A stretch of DNA of 40,528 nt from JBBQER01 sp038320885. Its GTDB lineage: Bacteria; Actinomycetota; Acidimicrobiia; IMCC26256; PALSA-610. The position numbers were made by a program, and so were the translations under genes. Shown in pieces: positions 1-8,116 of this stretch; positions within the stretch are counted from its first letter, which is position 1; every line of letters starts with the position of its first letter. The notes below the pieces were generated by a model. That model did not search any database. It saw only the letters and a list, made by a program, of their open reading frames with translations, and was not told the DNA's origin. The DNA lies in contig JBBQER010000028.1 of NCBI GenBank assembly GCA_038320885.1, forward strand, positions 1-40,528, written 5' to 3'.

Positions 1-2053
1 GGGCCTCGGTCACGCCGTCGGTGTAGAGCACGATCGTGTCTCCGACTGCCAGCTCGACGCACTGCTCCTCGAACGCGAGGTTCACGGGCAGTCCGAGTAA
101 CGGACCGGAACACGTCGCCACCTCGATGGTGTTGTCGGCCCGCCGGATGATGGGCGGCGGATGCCCTCCGCATGCGAGCGAGAGCAGAAGGCGGCCGTCA
201 CGTTCCTCGAGCAGCGCGCAGCACACCGTCACGAACTCACCGCGACCTTCGAGGAGCAACGTGTCGTGCAGTGCGGTCAGCAGCCGGCGCGGCGACCGCT
301 CGTGCAGCGCGAGCGCGCGCAACGTGTGCCGGGCGAGGCCGGCGATCGCGGCGGCCTCGGGACCCTTGCCGCTCACGTCGCCGATCACGAACCAAAACGA
401 CTCCGGGTCGACCTGGAACGCGTGGTAGAAGTCGCCGCCGACCTCGTTGCCTTCGCCGGCGGCGCGGTACCGGGCGGTGACCTTCGCGCCGGGGATCTCG
501 GGCAGCGTTGGCGGGAGCAGGCTCGACTGCAGGGCCCGCGCGACGTGGTCGCGTTCGGAATACAGGCGGGCGTTGTCGAGGGCGAGCCCGGCCCGGCGCG
601 CGAACTCTTCGGCCAGCACGAGATCAGCGGTTCCGAAGCTGCGGCCCGATCCCGCCGACACGAGCGTGAGCGCGCCGAGGGTGCGACCACGAGCTTCGAG
701 TGGCACGCACATGTACGACGCGAACCCGAGTTGCTTCACGATGTCGAAGTGGCGAGCGTCGCGCGTCGTCGAGCGGAGGAACTCGTCGGACATCGACTCC
801 GCGACCTCGGGCACGCCCCCGCTGACGACGCTGGCCGCGGGATGCGGACCGTACGGATCCGGGGCGTAGCGCTGCGCGAGCTCGGCGACGAGCTCCGCCT
901 GGTGCGGATCGGCGTGGATCGCGGCCAGCCGCCGGACGCCGTGCTCCTCGGCGACGTCGATCAGGCACAGGTCGGCCAGGAACGGGACGCAGAGACGTCC
1001 GACCTGTTCGAAGCTCTCCGGGTACGCGAGTGACGACGACAGCACCGCGCTCGTCTCGGCGAAGAACCGTTGCACTTCCTCGGCTCGGCGCCGCGCGCTG
1101 ATCTCGGCCTCCGCGGCGCGGAACAGCCGCGCGATGTCGAGCACGATGCCGGCCTGGGCGGCGATGTCGGCGAGCAGCCTTTCTTCCGTCGACGTGAACC
1201 GCTCGGCCTCGGAGTGCGCGACCACCATCGCGCCCACAACCTGCCCGGCCCGCGACCGCACCGGCATCACGATGCAACTTCGCAACGGCGGATTGCGAGA
1301 CGGCATCACCAGGTCGAGCGCGGCAATGCGGTCGGGATCAAAGGTGAGATCGTCGAATCGGATCGGACTCTCGCCCGCGAGCGCGTCCGCGAACAACGGC
1401 TCGTCGGCGGGGAGGGTCGCGCCGATCGAGTCTTCGCGGCGGCGTCCCGACAGAGCGCGCACGACGAGCCGGCCGGCGTCGCGGTCGGGGTCGGTCCCGA
1501 GGAACGTCGCCATCGACGCGCCGGTCAGCTTGCGCGCGGCACTCGTGGTGGTGTGCAGCACCTTTTCGGCATCCAGCTCGGCGACGAGCGTTTCGCCGAT
1601 TTCCCGCAGGATGTGTGCCACGGCGATGATGCGCCCGAGCTCGACCTGGGAAAGCTGCGGCGCGTTGACGTCGTAGGCCAGGCTGACGATTCCGATGACC
1701 TTGCCCCGGTCGTCGAACAGCGGTGAGTTCACCGCGTGCACGTCGACGGCGCTGCCGTCGGCGCGTTCGATGCGGAAGGCTCCTTCCCAGTTCCGTCCTT
1801 TCATGACCTCCCGCGCGATCTTCGGATAAAGGCCCGGCGTGAGGGGTCCCGGGTTGTCGACCTCGGGCCCGAAGCGCAGCGCGTCGACGCCGACGAGCTG
1901 CTTGGCATTCCGGCCGTACAGGACCTCGCAGTGCTGGTTGGCGTACACGACGACGCCCGCGAGGTCGGTGACCAGCACCGCGGCCTGGACCCAATCCAGC
2001 AGATGAGACTCCAGCGCGATCAATTGCCCACGCGGAGCGGTCCCATCGGTCAC
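1..2053 (-). CDS. PAS-GAF-GAF-PP2C (SpoIIE/RsbU-type) serine phosphatase, 3' end outside window
   Basis: The visible 684 residues read from a GTG at 2053 and run off the window. A PAS domain (about 20-130) is followed by two GAF domains (about 150-310 and 335-500) and a PP2C/SpoIIE phosphatase domain from about 505. Phosphatase motifs seen are VGGDFYH (538-544), VIGDVSGKG (556-564), GGHPPP (629-634) and YTDGVTEA (677-684). The usual second Asp of GGDFYD is His here. Proteins of this family sense a signal through PAS/GAF and dephosphorylate STAS anti-anti-sigma factors, which releases a sigma factor. The neighbouring STAS, HATPase and sigma genes support that role. The start is inferred because no strong ribosome binding site is visible. 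Family assignment is secure; ligand and partner are unknown. Confidence 0.93.
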   Translation of the reverse strand, partial: MTDGTAPRGQLIALESHLLDWVQAAVLVTDLAGVVVYANQHCEVLYGRNAKQLVGVDALRFGPEVDNPGPLTPGLYPKIAREVMKGRNWEGAFRIERADGSAVDVHAVNSPLFDDRGKVIGIVSLAYDVNAPQLSQVELGRIIAVAHILREIGETLVAELDAEKVLHTTTSAARKLTGASMATFLGTDPDRDAGRLVVRALSGRRREDSIGATLPADEPLFADALAGESPIRFDDLTFDPDRIAALDLVMPSRNPPLRSCIVMPVRSRAGQVVGAMVVAHSEAERFTSTEERLLADIAAQAGIVLDIARLFRAAEAEISARRRAEEVQRFFAETSAVLSSSLAYPESFEQVGRLCVPFLADLCLIDVAEEHGVRRLAAIHADPHQAELVAELAQRYAPDPYGPHPAASVVSGGVPEVAESMSDEFLRSTTRDARHFDIVKQLGFASYMCVPLEARGRTLGALTLVSAGSGRSFGTADLVLAEEFARRAGLALDNARLYSERDHVARALQSSLLPPTLPEIPGAKVTARYRAAGEGNEVGGDFYHAFQVDPESFWFVIGDVSGKGPEAAAIAGLARHTLRALALHERSPRRLLTALHDTLLLEGRGEFVTVCCALLEERDGRLLLSLACGGHPPPIIRRADNTIEVATCSGPLLGLPVNLAFEEQCVELAVGDTIVLYTDGVTEA

Positions 2054-2090
2054 GCCGGAATTAAACCACCAGGTGAGAGGCGGTGTCGCC

Positions 2091-2114
2091 CCTCACCCAA
2101 CGCCTCACCCAACG
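2091..2114. repeat. Tandem 12-bp repeat, two perfect copies
   Basis: CCTCACCCAACG occurs twice with no spacer, about 40-60 bases upstream of the phosphatase start at 2053. On the phosphatase strand each unit reads CGTTGGGTGAGG. It could be a regulator site or a simple slippage duplication. Function is unknown. Confidence 0.6.
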
Positions 2115-2173
2115 GGGGCTTCCACCGTCACCGGCCGGGGCATTCCCCGCGGCGGCGGGAAACAGTCACGCGG

Positions 2174-2386
2174 TCAGGGAATTCGCCCTTCGCCGGGTTG
2201 GTTGGCACCGCGTTCGATGGCTTCCTCGTACTTCTCCGCGACGTCCGGGTCGAGATCTTCGCGCGTGGGCGCGCGTTCGTCGTCGGCGGTGTCGGCGTTC
2301 TTGTCGACACCGGCTTCGACGCGCGCGTCCTTGTCTTCCTCGGCGCGAGTCGCACCCGATGGCCTGGTCCTCGGTCGTTCAGACAT
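2174..2386 (-). CDS. Small acidic hydrophilic protein, 70 aa, putative stress protein
   Basis: This 70-residue protein begins at ATG 2386 behind a strong ribosome binding site (AGGAGAAGAGAG on the minus strand). The open frame extends further upstream, but the RBS fixes this start. The sequence is almost entirely charged or polar, with Asp/Glu-rich stretches (EEDKDARVEAG, TREDLDPDVAEKYEEAIERG) and no membrane segment or cysteine. It is probably disordered with one short helix near the C-terminus. I do not recognise a named family. A GTTT-N16-GGGTAG promoter lies about 40 bases upstream (2427-2452). That groups it with the other small stress-type genes of this island and suggests control by one of the local alternative sigma factors. 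Confidence 0.75.
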   Translation of the reverse strand: MSERPRTRPSGATRAEEDKDARVEAGVDKNADTADDERAPTREDLDPDVAEKYEEAIERGANQPGEGRIP

Positions 2387-2426
2387 GCGTTTCTCTCTTC
2401 TCCTGGTCCGGCGGACGAGGTAGGGG

Positions 2427-2452
2427 CTACCCGCCGGCAGCACGCGCCAAAC
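2427..2452 (-). promoter_or_regulatory. SigB/SigF-type promoter, GTTT-N16-GGGTAG
   Basis: On the minus strand GTTT (2452-2449) is followed after 16 bases by GGGTAG (2432-2427), 40 bases before the ATG at 2386. It matches the known SigB/SigF family pattern (GTTT, 12-17 bases, GGGWA). The same combination recurs at several other starts in this window. Confidence 0.65.
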
Positions 2453-2494
2453 TCGGCGCGCGCGGGGGTTGAACGCAGAGGAACCTGGGAAAGA

Positions 2495-2794
2495 ATGCCG
2501 CCCGTGAGCACACGAATCATCTTCCTGGCCGGCGCGCTCGACCTGACCATGACGGGATGGCTGCGCGCGACGCTCGACGATGCGCTCGAGACGAGCGACA
2601 GCGTTCTCGTCAATCTTTCCGAGCTGCGATTGGTCGACTCCACGGGCATTCGCGAATTGCTGCGTGCGCAAGCGCGCGCCGCGCAGATGGAAAAGTCGTT
2701 CGGTGTCGTCGCGCCCGTGCCCGATGTCCGCCGGTTGCTCGAAGCCACGGATGCCGCGGGACTGCTCGTCGACCGTGCGTCGATGCCGACGTAA
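2495..2794 (+). CDS. STAS-domain anti-sigma factor antagonist
   Basis: A single STAS domain (SpoIIAA/RsbV type) fills the 99 residues. The phosphorylatable-serine loop reads LRLVDSTGIRELL, with the canonical D-S-x-G. Unphosphorylated proteins of this family bind HATPase anti-sigma factors and free the sigma factor; phosphorylation switches them off. The start could be ATG 2495 or GTG 2504; GTG leaves a GGGAAAG at good spacing. GTTG-N15-GGGAAA at 2468-2492 resembles the SigB-type promoters found elsewhere but would give an almost leaderless message. The gene lies between two minus-strand genes and converges on the PAP2 gene with a 3-base gap. Which anti-sigma factor it binds cannot be told from sequence. 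Confidence 0.88.
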   Translation: MPPVSTRIIFLAGALDLTMTGWLRATLDDALETSDSVLVNLSELRLVDSTGIRELLRAQARAAQMEKSFGVVAPVPDVRRLLEATDAAGLLVDRASMPT

Positions 2795-2797
2795 CCG

Positions 2798-3688
2798 TCA
2801 CACTCGGCTTGGGACCTGCGCACTTCCCGAGCTCGTTGGGTCCGCATGCTGCGCGATCTCGACCGGTTGGCCGAAGCGGAGGACGCGACCACCGAAGGCG
2901 ATCGACGAAATTGCGAACCATGCCCAGCCCAGGGCGAGGCCCGCGACGACATCGGTGAACCAGTGCACCCCGAGCAGCACGCGTGAGGTCGCGACCGCGA
3001 ACGCGAAGAAGGCCGCCGCGCCCGCGAGGAGTGCTTTGGTGCGACGCGAACGCCCGCGGCCGACCAGCAGCGCGACCGCGGCATAGGTGGCCGCGGCGGC
3101 AGTGGCGTGTCCAGACGGAAACGCGGACCCCGAGAAGCCCGTCAGGCGATGAATGTCGGGCCGGGCGCGAGCGACCAACAGCTTCGTGACATTCGAGGCC
3201 AGAAATTGACCGGCAACCACGACTGTGAGGAAGCCGAAGACTGCGACGGTGCGGGTGCGGACGTACTGCCACAACGCCGTGATCAGGGCGATCCCGATGA
3301 TCAGCGGCGTGCCTCCGAGCAGGCTGACATCACGGAGGAATTGCGTCGAACCGGTGGTTGCGTGCCTACCGCCCCAACGCGCGGCACCGAGGTCGTAGTG
3401 GGCGAGACCGGTGTTGTGTTGCGCCATGAGCAGCAGTGCGCCGATCGCGATCGACCCGACGAGAAGAATCGCCAGCGCGACCGTGAGCGCGAGGCCGGTC
3501 AAGCTCGCCGCGTCGACGCGCCCTCGAAGGCGCGCCGCGAGGCGGGGATGCTCGCGCGCCTCCTCGGCGATCGTTTGGCTACTGGCGCGCGGCGCGGCCG
3601 GATCGAAGTTGGGAAGCAGCCAGGCAACCGCGCCCGCGATCGCGGCGCCCGCCAAGCCACACCCGAGCACGACGAGCACAACGCTCAC
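2798..3688 (-). CDS. PAP2-family membrane phosphatase
   Basis: This 296-residue integral membrane protein carries all three PAP2 motifs in order: KLLVARARP, PSGHATAAAA and SRVLLGVHWFTDV. The first membrane segment starts at residue 2, a second begins near residue 65, and the remaining segments follow. The enzyme should dephosphorylate a lipid phosphate such as phosphatidic acid or undecaprenyl diphosphate, with the active site on the outer face. A GTG start at 3688 follows GGAG. It is divergent from a second PAP2 gene (3752-4516), sharing a 63-base intergenic region with a weak SigB-like promoter. The lipid phosphatases, diacylglycerol kinase and phospholipase D nearby suggest a membrane-lipid remodelling function under stress. 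The exact substrate is not inferable. Confidence 0.92.
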   Translation of the reverse strand: MSVVLVVLGCGLAGAAIAGAVAWLLPNFDPAAPRASSQTIAEEAREHPRLAARLRGRVDAASLTGLALTVALAILLVGSIAIGALLLMAQHNTGLAHYDLGAARWGGRHATTGSTQFLRDVSLLGGTPLIIGIALITALWQYVRTRTVAVFGFLTVVVAGQFLASNVTKLLVARARPDIHRLTGFSGSAFPSGHATAAAATYAAVALLVGRGRSRRTKALLAGAAAFFAFAVATSRVLLGVHWFTDVVAGLALGWAWFAISSIAFGGRVLRFGQPVEIAQHADPTSSGSAQVPSRV

Positions 3689-3718
3689 GGTTGAGGTCTC
3701 CTGTGCACGCCCATTGGT

Positions 3719-3744
3719 TTACCGGAAGCCGAGTGCGGACAAAC
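3719..3744 (-). promoter_or_regulatory. Possible weak SigB-like promoter, GTTT-N16-CGGTAA
   Basis: GTTT (3744-3741, minus strand) and CGGTAA (3724-3719) are separated by 16 bases and end 31 bases before the PAP2 start at 3688. Spacing and distance match the stronger sites in this window, but the first G of the -10 box is C. Confidence 0.3.
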
Positions 3745-3751
3745 CTCGTTG

Positions 3752-4516
3752 ATGACATTGACTGCCGAGCACGGATCGGTGCTGGACCCTGCCTCTCCCG
3801 GGCCCGCGATCGACGACGACCGCAGGCCGCCGCATCCATACCGCTCGTCACTGTGGGTGATGCTGGTCGGCTACGCCGTCTTGACGGGGGCACTCCTCGC
3901 CATCGGGATGTTGCTCACGCATGCGCTCGACGGCACCGTCGGCCGGTGGGACGAGCACGTGAACGAGTTCTTCGCGCGCCATCGCACCCGAACCTGGAAC
4001 GACGTCACCTCGGTTGCAACCTCGGCGCTCAACACGCTTCCCGTTGTCATCGGGGCAGCCGTAGTCGTCGGCGTTCTCGCGATCCGGCGCCGCCTCGCGG
4101 AGGCGGCGTTCCTGACCCTGGCGCTGGTGCTCGAGATCACCGTGTTCCTCTCGGTGACGTTCGCGGTGGGCCGGCCGCGCCCCGCCGTCCACCGTCTCAA
4201 TTCGACGCCGGCAACATCGAGCTTCCCGTCCGGCCATACGGCGGCGGCCACTGTGCTCTTCGTGGGGATCGCGCTCATCGTCACCTGTTGCACGCGCAAC
4301 AGGGTTGCTCGCGTCGCCAGCGCGGTCCTCGCTTCGGTGATCGCCGTGCTCGTGGCTTTCGCCCGGGTCTACCGGGGCCTGCACCATCCGACCGACGTGA
4401 TCGTGGGCGTGCTCTTCGGCCTGGCGTGTCTCACGATTGCCGCCGTGGCGGTTCGCGCTGCGACCGCTCAAAAGAAGCGCTTGATCGGCGCCACCGCCGT
4501 CTCGACGACCCGCTGA
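3752..4516 (+). CDS. PAP2-family membrane phosphatase (second copy)
   Basis: About 254 residues with PAP2 motifs FAVGRPRP, SSFPSGHTAAAT and RVYRGLHHPTDV, the catalytic His pair and Asp in the expected order. Roughly six hydrophobic segments are present; the N-terminal 30 residues are polar. It is only distantly similar to the divergent PAP2 protein at 2798-3688, so it is not a recent duplicate. ATG 3752 is preferred; a TTG lies one codon earlier. Its 3' end overlaps the end of the convergent phospholipase D gene by 49 bases, which is unusual for otherwise compact but non-overlapping neighbours. Likely function is extracytoplasmic dephosphorylation of a phospholipid or polyprenyl diphosphate. 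Confidence 0.92.
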   Translation: MTLTAEHGSVLDPASPGPAIDDDRRPPHPYRSSLWVMLVGYAVLTGALLAIGMLLTHALDGTVGRWDEHVNEFFARHRTRTWNDVTSVATSALNTLPVVIGAAVVVGVLAIRRRLAEAAFLTLALVLEITVFLSVTFAVGRPRPAVHRLNSTPATSSFPSGHTAAATVLFVGIALIVTCCTRNRVARVASAVLASVIAVLVAFARVYRGLHHPTDVIVGVLFGLACLTIAAVAVRAATAQKKRLIGATAVSTTR

Positions 4517-5663
4517 ACCGGCGAACGCCGTTTCCACCGTTCCCGATCCAACCGGACGCTGCGCGCCAGGTCGTCGTCGTACTGTGCATCGAGCAGCTGA
4601 GTGAGCTCCCGATCGAGGGCGACGATGTTGACTTCTTCGTCCAGCTTGGTCGAGCGCGCGTTCAGGTTGGCGGAGCCGACGTTCGCGACGAGACCGTCGA
4701 CCGTCATGATCTTGGTGTGCAGCATCGACGGCTGGAACGTCCAGATGTTCACGCCCCCGTCGAGGAGCGTGGCGTACGTCGCTTCGCTCGCCATCTGTAC
4801 GAAGCGTTTATCGGCATGGGGTCCCGGAAGCAACAGGTCGACATCGACCCCGCGCCCGGCGGCACGCACGAGCCGCTCGACCATCTCTGTGTCGGGCACG
4901 AAGTACGCCGTGGCGAGCCGGATGCGTCGCTCCGCGATCTCGCAGAGCGTGCGGAACAGCGTGTAGATGTCGCTGTCGCCCGTTTCGGAGGCGCCGCGCA
5001 CGCATTGCACGACGGCCGATCCAGCATGCGGCTGCTCGGGGAACCGGTCGATGTGCTCGTCGAAGAGCTCGGCGTCGGTGTCGACCCAGTTGTCGAGGAA
5101 TGCGGCACGTAACCCGTCGACGGCGGGTCCCTGGAGGCGGAAATGGGTGTCGCGCCACTGCGACGGGTTCTCGGCGTTGCCGAGCCACTCGTCGGCGATG
5201 CCGACTCCGCCGGTGAAACCGGTTGCCTCGTCGACGATCATCACCTTGCGGTGCGTTCGATGGTTCACCTGCCACGGACGCGACCGGTGCAGCGGCCGGA
5301 ACCACCGAACCCGCACGCCCGCTTCTCCATGGTCCCGAGCAAGGTGCGTTCGATCGGCCGGGCACCCCAGGCGTCGAGCAGCACGCGCACCCGCACGCCA
5401 TCGCGTGCACGGGCGGCGAGGGCATGCGCGAACTCGCGACCGATCTTCCCTTCCCAGTAGACGAACGTCAGCAGGTCGACGGTGTTCGCGGCGCCCTCGA
5501 TCGATTCCAGCATCGCGGGAAAGATCTGGTCACCGTTGCGCAGCACGTCGACGCGATTACCTTCGGTCGCGGGGACGCCGATCACACCTTCGAGGATCCG
5601 GCGGATGCGTTGCGTGCCGTCGGCGTTCGACTCGGCACGCCTTTGCTCGTCGTTGGCCAACAT
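4468..5663 (-). pseudogene. Phospholipase D / cardiolipin synthase-like protein, one frameshift
   Basis: The N-terminal part reads from ATG 5663 (MLANDEQRRAESNADG) to TMEK near 5322, and the C-terminal part continues in another frame from about 5316 (VRVRWFRPL) to 4468. Inserting one G after the AAG codon at 5324-5322 gives a continuous reading (EKAGVRVRWFRPL) of about 398 residues. Two HKD motifs are present, HRKVMIVD and HTKIMTVD, as in bacterial cardiolipin synthases, which transfer phosphatidyl groups between phospholipids. The start overlaps the stop of the YihY gene (TGATG), so it is the last gene of a CsbD-kinase-YihY-PLD operon. The break may be a real mutation or a single-base sequencing deletion; the intact downstream half with both motifs argues for the latter or a very recent event. 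Confidence 0.85.
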
Positions 5664-6643
5664 CACGATCCGACGCCGACCGGCGCCGCATCCGGAACGG
5701 GGCCGGCGCCGGGCTCGGAGTGCTCGACCTTCTCGGTGTCCTGGGGCTGGTGTTTTCCGGCCCGGACCGCCTCGAGCTGCGCCCCGACCGCGCCGCCGAA
5801 CAGCACCGCGACGGCGGAAAACAGCGACCACAGGAGCAGGGCCACCATGCCGGCGAGGGGACCGTAGGTCTGCCCGAACGACTTGCTGAGGCTGAAGAAC
5901 ACGCTCAGACCGGCGGTCACCACGAGCCAACCTGCGACCGCCACCACGGCTCCGAACGCCAACCACGACGGCGCGGGCTGGTGCCGGCGCGGCGACCAGC
6001 GGAAGATCATCGTGATCGCGAGCGTCACGAGCGCGATCCCGATCGGCCACCGCGCGATCTGCCAGGTCTGGTTGAGTCCGGGGCTGTCGATGGAGTCGCC
6101 GATCGACTGGCCGAATCCGAGCAGCGCGAGGGCCCCGATCGTGAGGGTTCCCGCGGAGACCGCCAACGCGAGCGCGAGGCCGTACTTCTGCAGCGTTGGT
6201 CGATCCTGTTCCACGCCGTACAAGCGATTCAGGCCCCGTTCCATCTGGCCGAGAACCGTGCTGCCCGAGATCAACGCGCCCACGAGCCCGAACACGAGGC
6301 CGCCGTAGCGATGCGATGATCCGGCCCGATGGGCTTGGGCAACGGCTTCGGTCAGGAGGCGACCACCCGGGCCCGGTACGACGGCTTTCGCCACCCGACC
6401 CACCGAGCGTGTGAATCCGGCGTTGCCGATCGCGACCGCCAAGCCGATGAGGGCGATGATTCCCTGCACGAACGTGAGCGCGATGGCGTAGGCGAGCGAA
6501 CGGGCGTGGCTGAAGCCGTCGGCAACGCGGAGCCGCATGAACGCGTCCTTGAGCAGCCGGCCCCGGCCACAATCGCGCAGGGTCTGTTGCGCGTCGTCAC
6601 CCGTAAGGCCCCACGTCTCGGGAACGAGCGCCGCGGTGCTCAA
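5663..6643 (-). CDS. YihY/BrkB-family inner membrane protein
   Basis: About 326 residues with the family's hydrophobic segments, including SLAYAIALTFVQGIIALIGL, GLVFGLVGALISGSTVLGQM and PLAGMVALLLWSLFSAVAVL. The C-terminal tail is polar. YihY/BrkB proteins were once called ribonuclease BN, but the group has no proven enzymatic function. I chose TTG 6643, which overlaps the stop of the diacylglycerol kinase gene (TTGA). The open frame runs up to 6847, but that part lies inside the kinase gene and encodes an arginine-rich shadow. The gene is translationally coupled on both sides: kinase upstream, phospholipase D downstream. A second YihY homologue lies at 10450-11436. Confidence 0.85.
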   Translation of the reverse strand: MSTAALVPETWGLTGDDAQQTLRDCGRGRLLKDAFMRLRVADGFSHARSLAYAIALTFVQGIIALIGLAVAIGNAGFTRSVGRVAKAVVPGPGGRLLTEAVAQAHRAGSSHRYGGLVFGLVGALISGSTVLGQMERGLNRLYGVEQDRPTLQKYGLALALAVSAGTLTIGALALLGFGQSIGDSIDSPGLNQTWQIARWPIGIALVTLAITMIFRWSPRRHQPAPSWLAFGAVVAVAGWLVVTAGLSVFFSLSKSFGQTYGPLAGMVALLLWSLFSAVAVLFGGAVGAQLEAVRAGKHQPQDTEKVEHSEPGAGPVPDAAPVGVGS

Positions 6644-7524
6644 TCGGTCACCGCCGGGACGCAGACCGTCAACGCTTCGTGGTGCACTTTGATCTTCAGC
6701 CGCCGCGTTTTCTTGCGGTCGCCGCCGTCGAGCTCGTAGGGGAGCGGGTCGGCGAAGCGAACGTCGAACGTTCGCCCGCGGGCGGTTTCGACGAACGGTG
6801 AAGACGCCGCATCTCTCGCCGCGGTCCGAGCCAGGGTTCTCGTCCATTGCAACGCGCCGTTGGCGGTGATGACCCCGATGTCGAGCAGACCGTCATCGGG
6901 ACGTGCGTCGGGGAAGGCTGAAACCTTGCCGAACACCTGGCCGACGTTGCCGACGAGCACGCAGCTCGCGTTGCCGTTGAACCACTTGTCGCCGTCGATG
7001 CGCACGCGGGTACGCACGCGCGGGAGGCCGATGTTCTTGGCGCCGGTGAGGATGTACGCCGCCCGACCGAGACGGTTCTTCAGCGTGCCGTCGGCGTCGC
7101 GGATCATCAGCGCGTCGAGTCCGGCGCCGGCCATCACGACGAACCGCTCGCCATTGATCTGTCCGACGTCGAGGCGGCGCCGGTGGCCTTCCAATCCGAC
7201 GGCTACTGCCGCCCGAACATCCTTGGGAATCTCGAGGTTCGACGCGAAGAGATTCGCGGTTCCGGCCGGAACAATGGCCAGAGCCACCTCGGAGCCGGCC
7301 ATCGCGTCGACGCATCGCTGCACCATGCCGTCGCCGCCCCACACGAAGATGGTCTCGGCGCCACCGTCGAGTGCTTCGCGCACGCGCTTCGGCGCCATCT
7401 TCGATTTCGGGACCTCGAACCAGAGCGGACTCGCGACCCCGGCCACCGCGAGCTCGTCACGCAGCTCGGTGAGCCCGCCTCCGAGTGTCTTTCCCGAGTG
7501 CGCGACGACTGCGATGGTTCCCAT
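6640..7524 (-). CDS. Diacylglycerol kinase-family lipid kinase
   Basis: 294 residues matching the DAGK catalytic family (YegS/DgkB-like): nucleotide-binding GGDGM within IFVWGGDGMVQRCVDA, followed by IVPAGTANLFASNLEIP and the C-terminal lobe with DARPDDGLLDIGVI. The enzyme should phosphorylate diacylglycerol or a related lipid with ATP at the membrane face. ATG 7524 is preceded by GGAG. It is the second gene of an operon after the CsbD gene (30-base gap), and its stop overlaps the YihY start. Together with two PAP2 phosphatases acting in the opposite direction and a phospholipase D, it points to phosphatidate/diacylglycerol turnover. Lipid specificity is not determined. Confidence 0.92.
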   Translation of the reverse strand: MGTIAVVAHSGKTLGGGLTELRDELAVAGVASPLWFEVPKSKMAPKRVREALDGGAETIFVWGGDGMVQRCVDAMAGSEVALAIVPAGTANLFASNLEIPKDVRAAVAVGLEGHRRRLDVGQINGERFVVMAGAGLDALMIRDADGTLKNRLGRAAYILTGAKNIGLPRVRTRVRIDGDKWFNGNASCVLVGNVGQVFGKVSAFPDARPDDGLLDIGVITANGALQWTRTLARTAARDAASSPFVETARGRTFDVRFADPLPYELDGGDRKKTRRLKIKVHHEALTVCVPAVTD

Positions 7525-7554
7525 GACGTTCGGCTCCTGCTTCGCGACGTCCGC

Positions 7555-7800
7555 TCAGCTCTGGTGGCTGCGCTGCTCGGCTTCGCGTGCGGCAGCTTCC
7601 GCGCGCGCCTTCTCGGCCGCAGCTTCCTTCTCGGCGACTTCGCGCTGCGCCGAGGCCTTCTCCTGTTGCGCGTGCCCTTCGCGTCGGAGCTCGTCCTGGC
7701 CGGTGAGCGCGCCGGCGGCTTCCTTGACCTTGCCCTTCACGTCTTCCACGACACCTTTGACTGCAGACTCCGGTCCAGTGTCCTTCGAGTCGTTGCTCAT
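7555..7800 (-). CDS. CsbD-like stress protein
   Basis: 81 residues. The N-terminal half (ESAVKGVVEDVKGKVKEAAGALTGQDELRREG) is a clear CsbD domain; the C-terminal half is an alanine/glutamate-rich helix (QREVAEKEAAAEKARAEAAA), likely coiled coil. CsbD of Bacillus subtilis is a SigB-dependent general stress protein of unknown biochemical function. ATG 7800 follows AAGGGA; an upstream in-frame codon lacks support. A GTTA-N15-GGGTAT promoter at 7856-7880 lies about 55 bases upstream. It is the first gene of the operon CsbD-kinase-YihY-phospholipase D, so the same promoter probably drives all four. Confidence 0.9.
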   Translation of the reverse strand: MSNDSKDTGPESAVKGVVEDVKGKVKEAAGALTGQDELRREGHAQQEKASAQREVAEKEAAAEKARAEAAAREAEQRSHQS

Positions 7801-7855
7801 TGTCGTCCCTTCCGATCGCGGATTCTTTCGATCAAGTCGATCGAGTTGTCCGGGC

Positions 7856-7880
7856 ATACCCCGCCGCCGTCGCCGATAAC
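7856..7880 (-). promoter_or_regulatory. SigB/SigF-type promoter, GTTA-N15-GGGTAT
   Basis: Minus strand: GGTTA (7881-7877) and, 15 bases later, GGGTAT (7861-7856), the textbook SigB/SigF -10 sequence. It faces the CsbD gene, itself a classic SigB-regulon member, which supports the assignment. Confidence 0.7.
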
Positions 7881-7928
7881 CACTGCGCGATAGCCCATGG
7901 ACAACCCATTCCGGTTTCGGCCATTCGG

Positions 7929-7954
7929 GTTTCGGCGCGTGAGCACTCGGGTAG
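7929..7954 (+). promoter_or_regulatory. SigB/SigF-type promoter, GTTT-N16-GGGTAG
   Basis: GTTT (7929-7932), 16 bases, GGGTAG (7949-7954). The predicted transcript would start only a few bases before the ATG at 7965, consistent with the absence of a ribosome binding site there (leaderless message). Confidence 0.65.
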
Positions 7955-7964
7955 GCCGAGTGTC

Positions 7965-8039
7965 ATGTACATCGGAATCGGAACGCTGGTCGTCATTCTC
8001 CTCATCGTGTTGATCGTCACAGCACTACGTCGGGCGTAG
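7965..8039 (+). CDS. 24-residue single-pass membrane microprotein
   Basis: A 24-codon frame begins MYIGIGTLVVILLIVL and ends in ALRRA followed by a stop. It is one hydrophobic helix with a positively charged end, so it should insert in the membrane with the arginines inside. The gene at 9906-9974 encodes a 22-residue relative sharing MYIGIGT and the same layout. Two independent copies with conserved protein sequence, each behind a SigB-type promoter, argue that the frame is translated. No ribosome binding site precedes this copy; the promoter position suggests a leaderless transcript. The function is unknown; a stress-related effect on membrane or partner proteins is a guess. Confidence 0.7.
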   Translation: MYIGIGTLVVILLIVLIVTALRRA

Positions 8040-8116
8040 ACCGCCGATCGTCGGCGCGCTCTTGCGGCTCGCTAGAGTGCGGACACACGTCAGGCGCCCG
8101 ACTGAGAGGCCGACGC

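Noticed and set aside
6644..6847. N-terminal extension of the YihY gene
   Set aside because: The extra 68 codons lie inside the diacylglycerol kinase gene and are arginine-rich; TTG 6643 at the stop overlap is more plausible.
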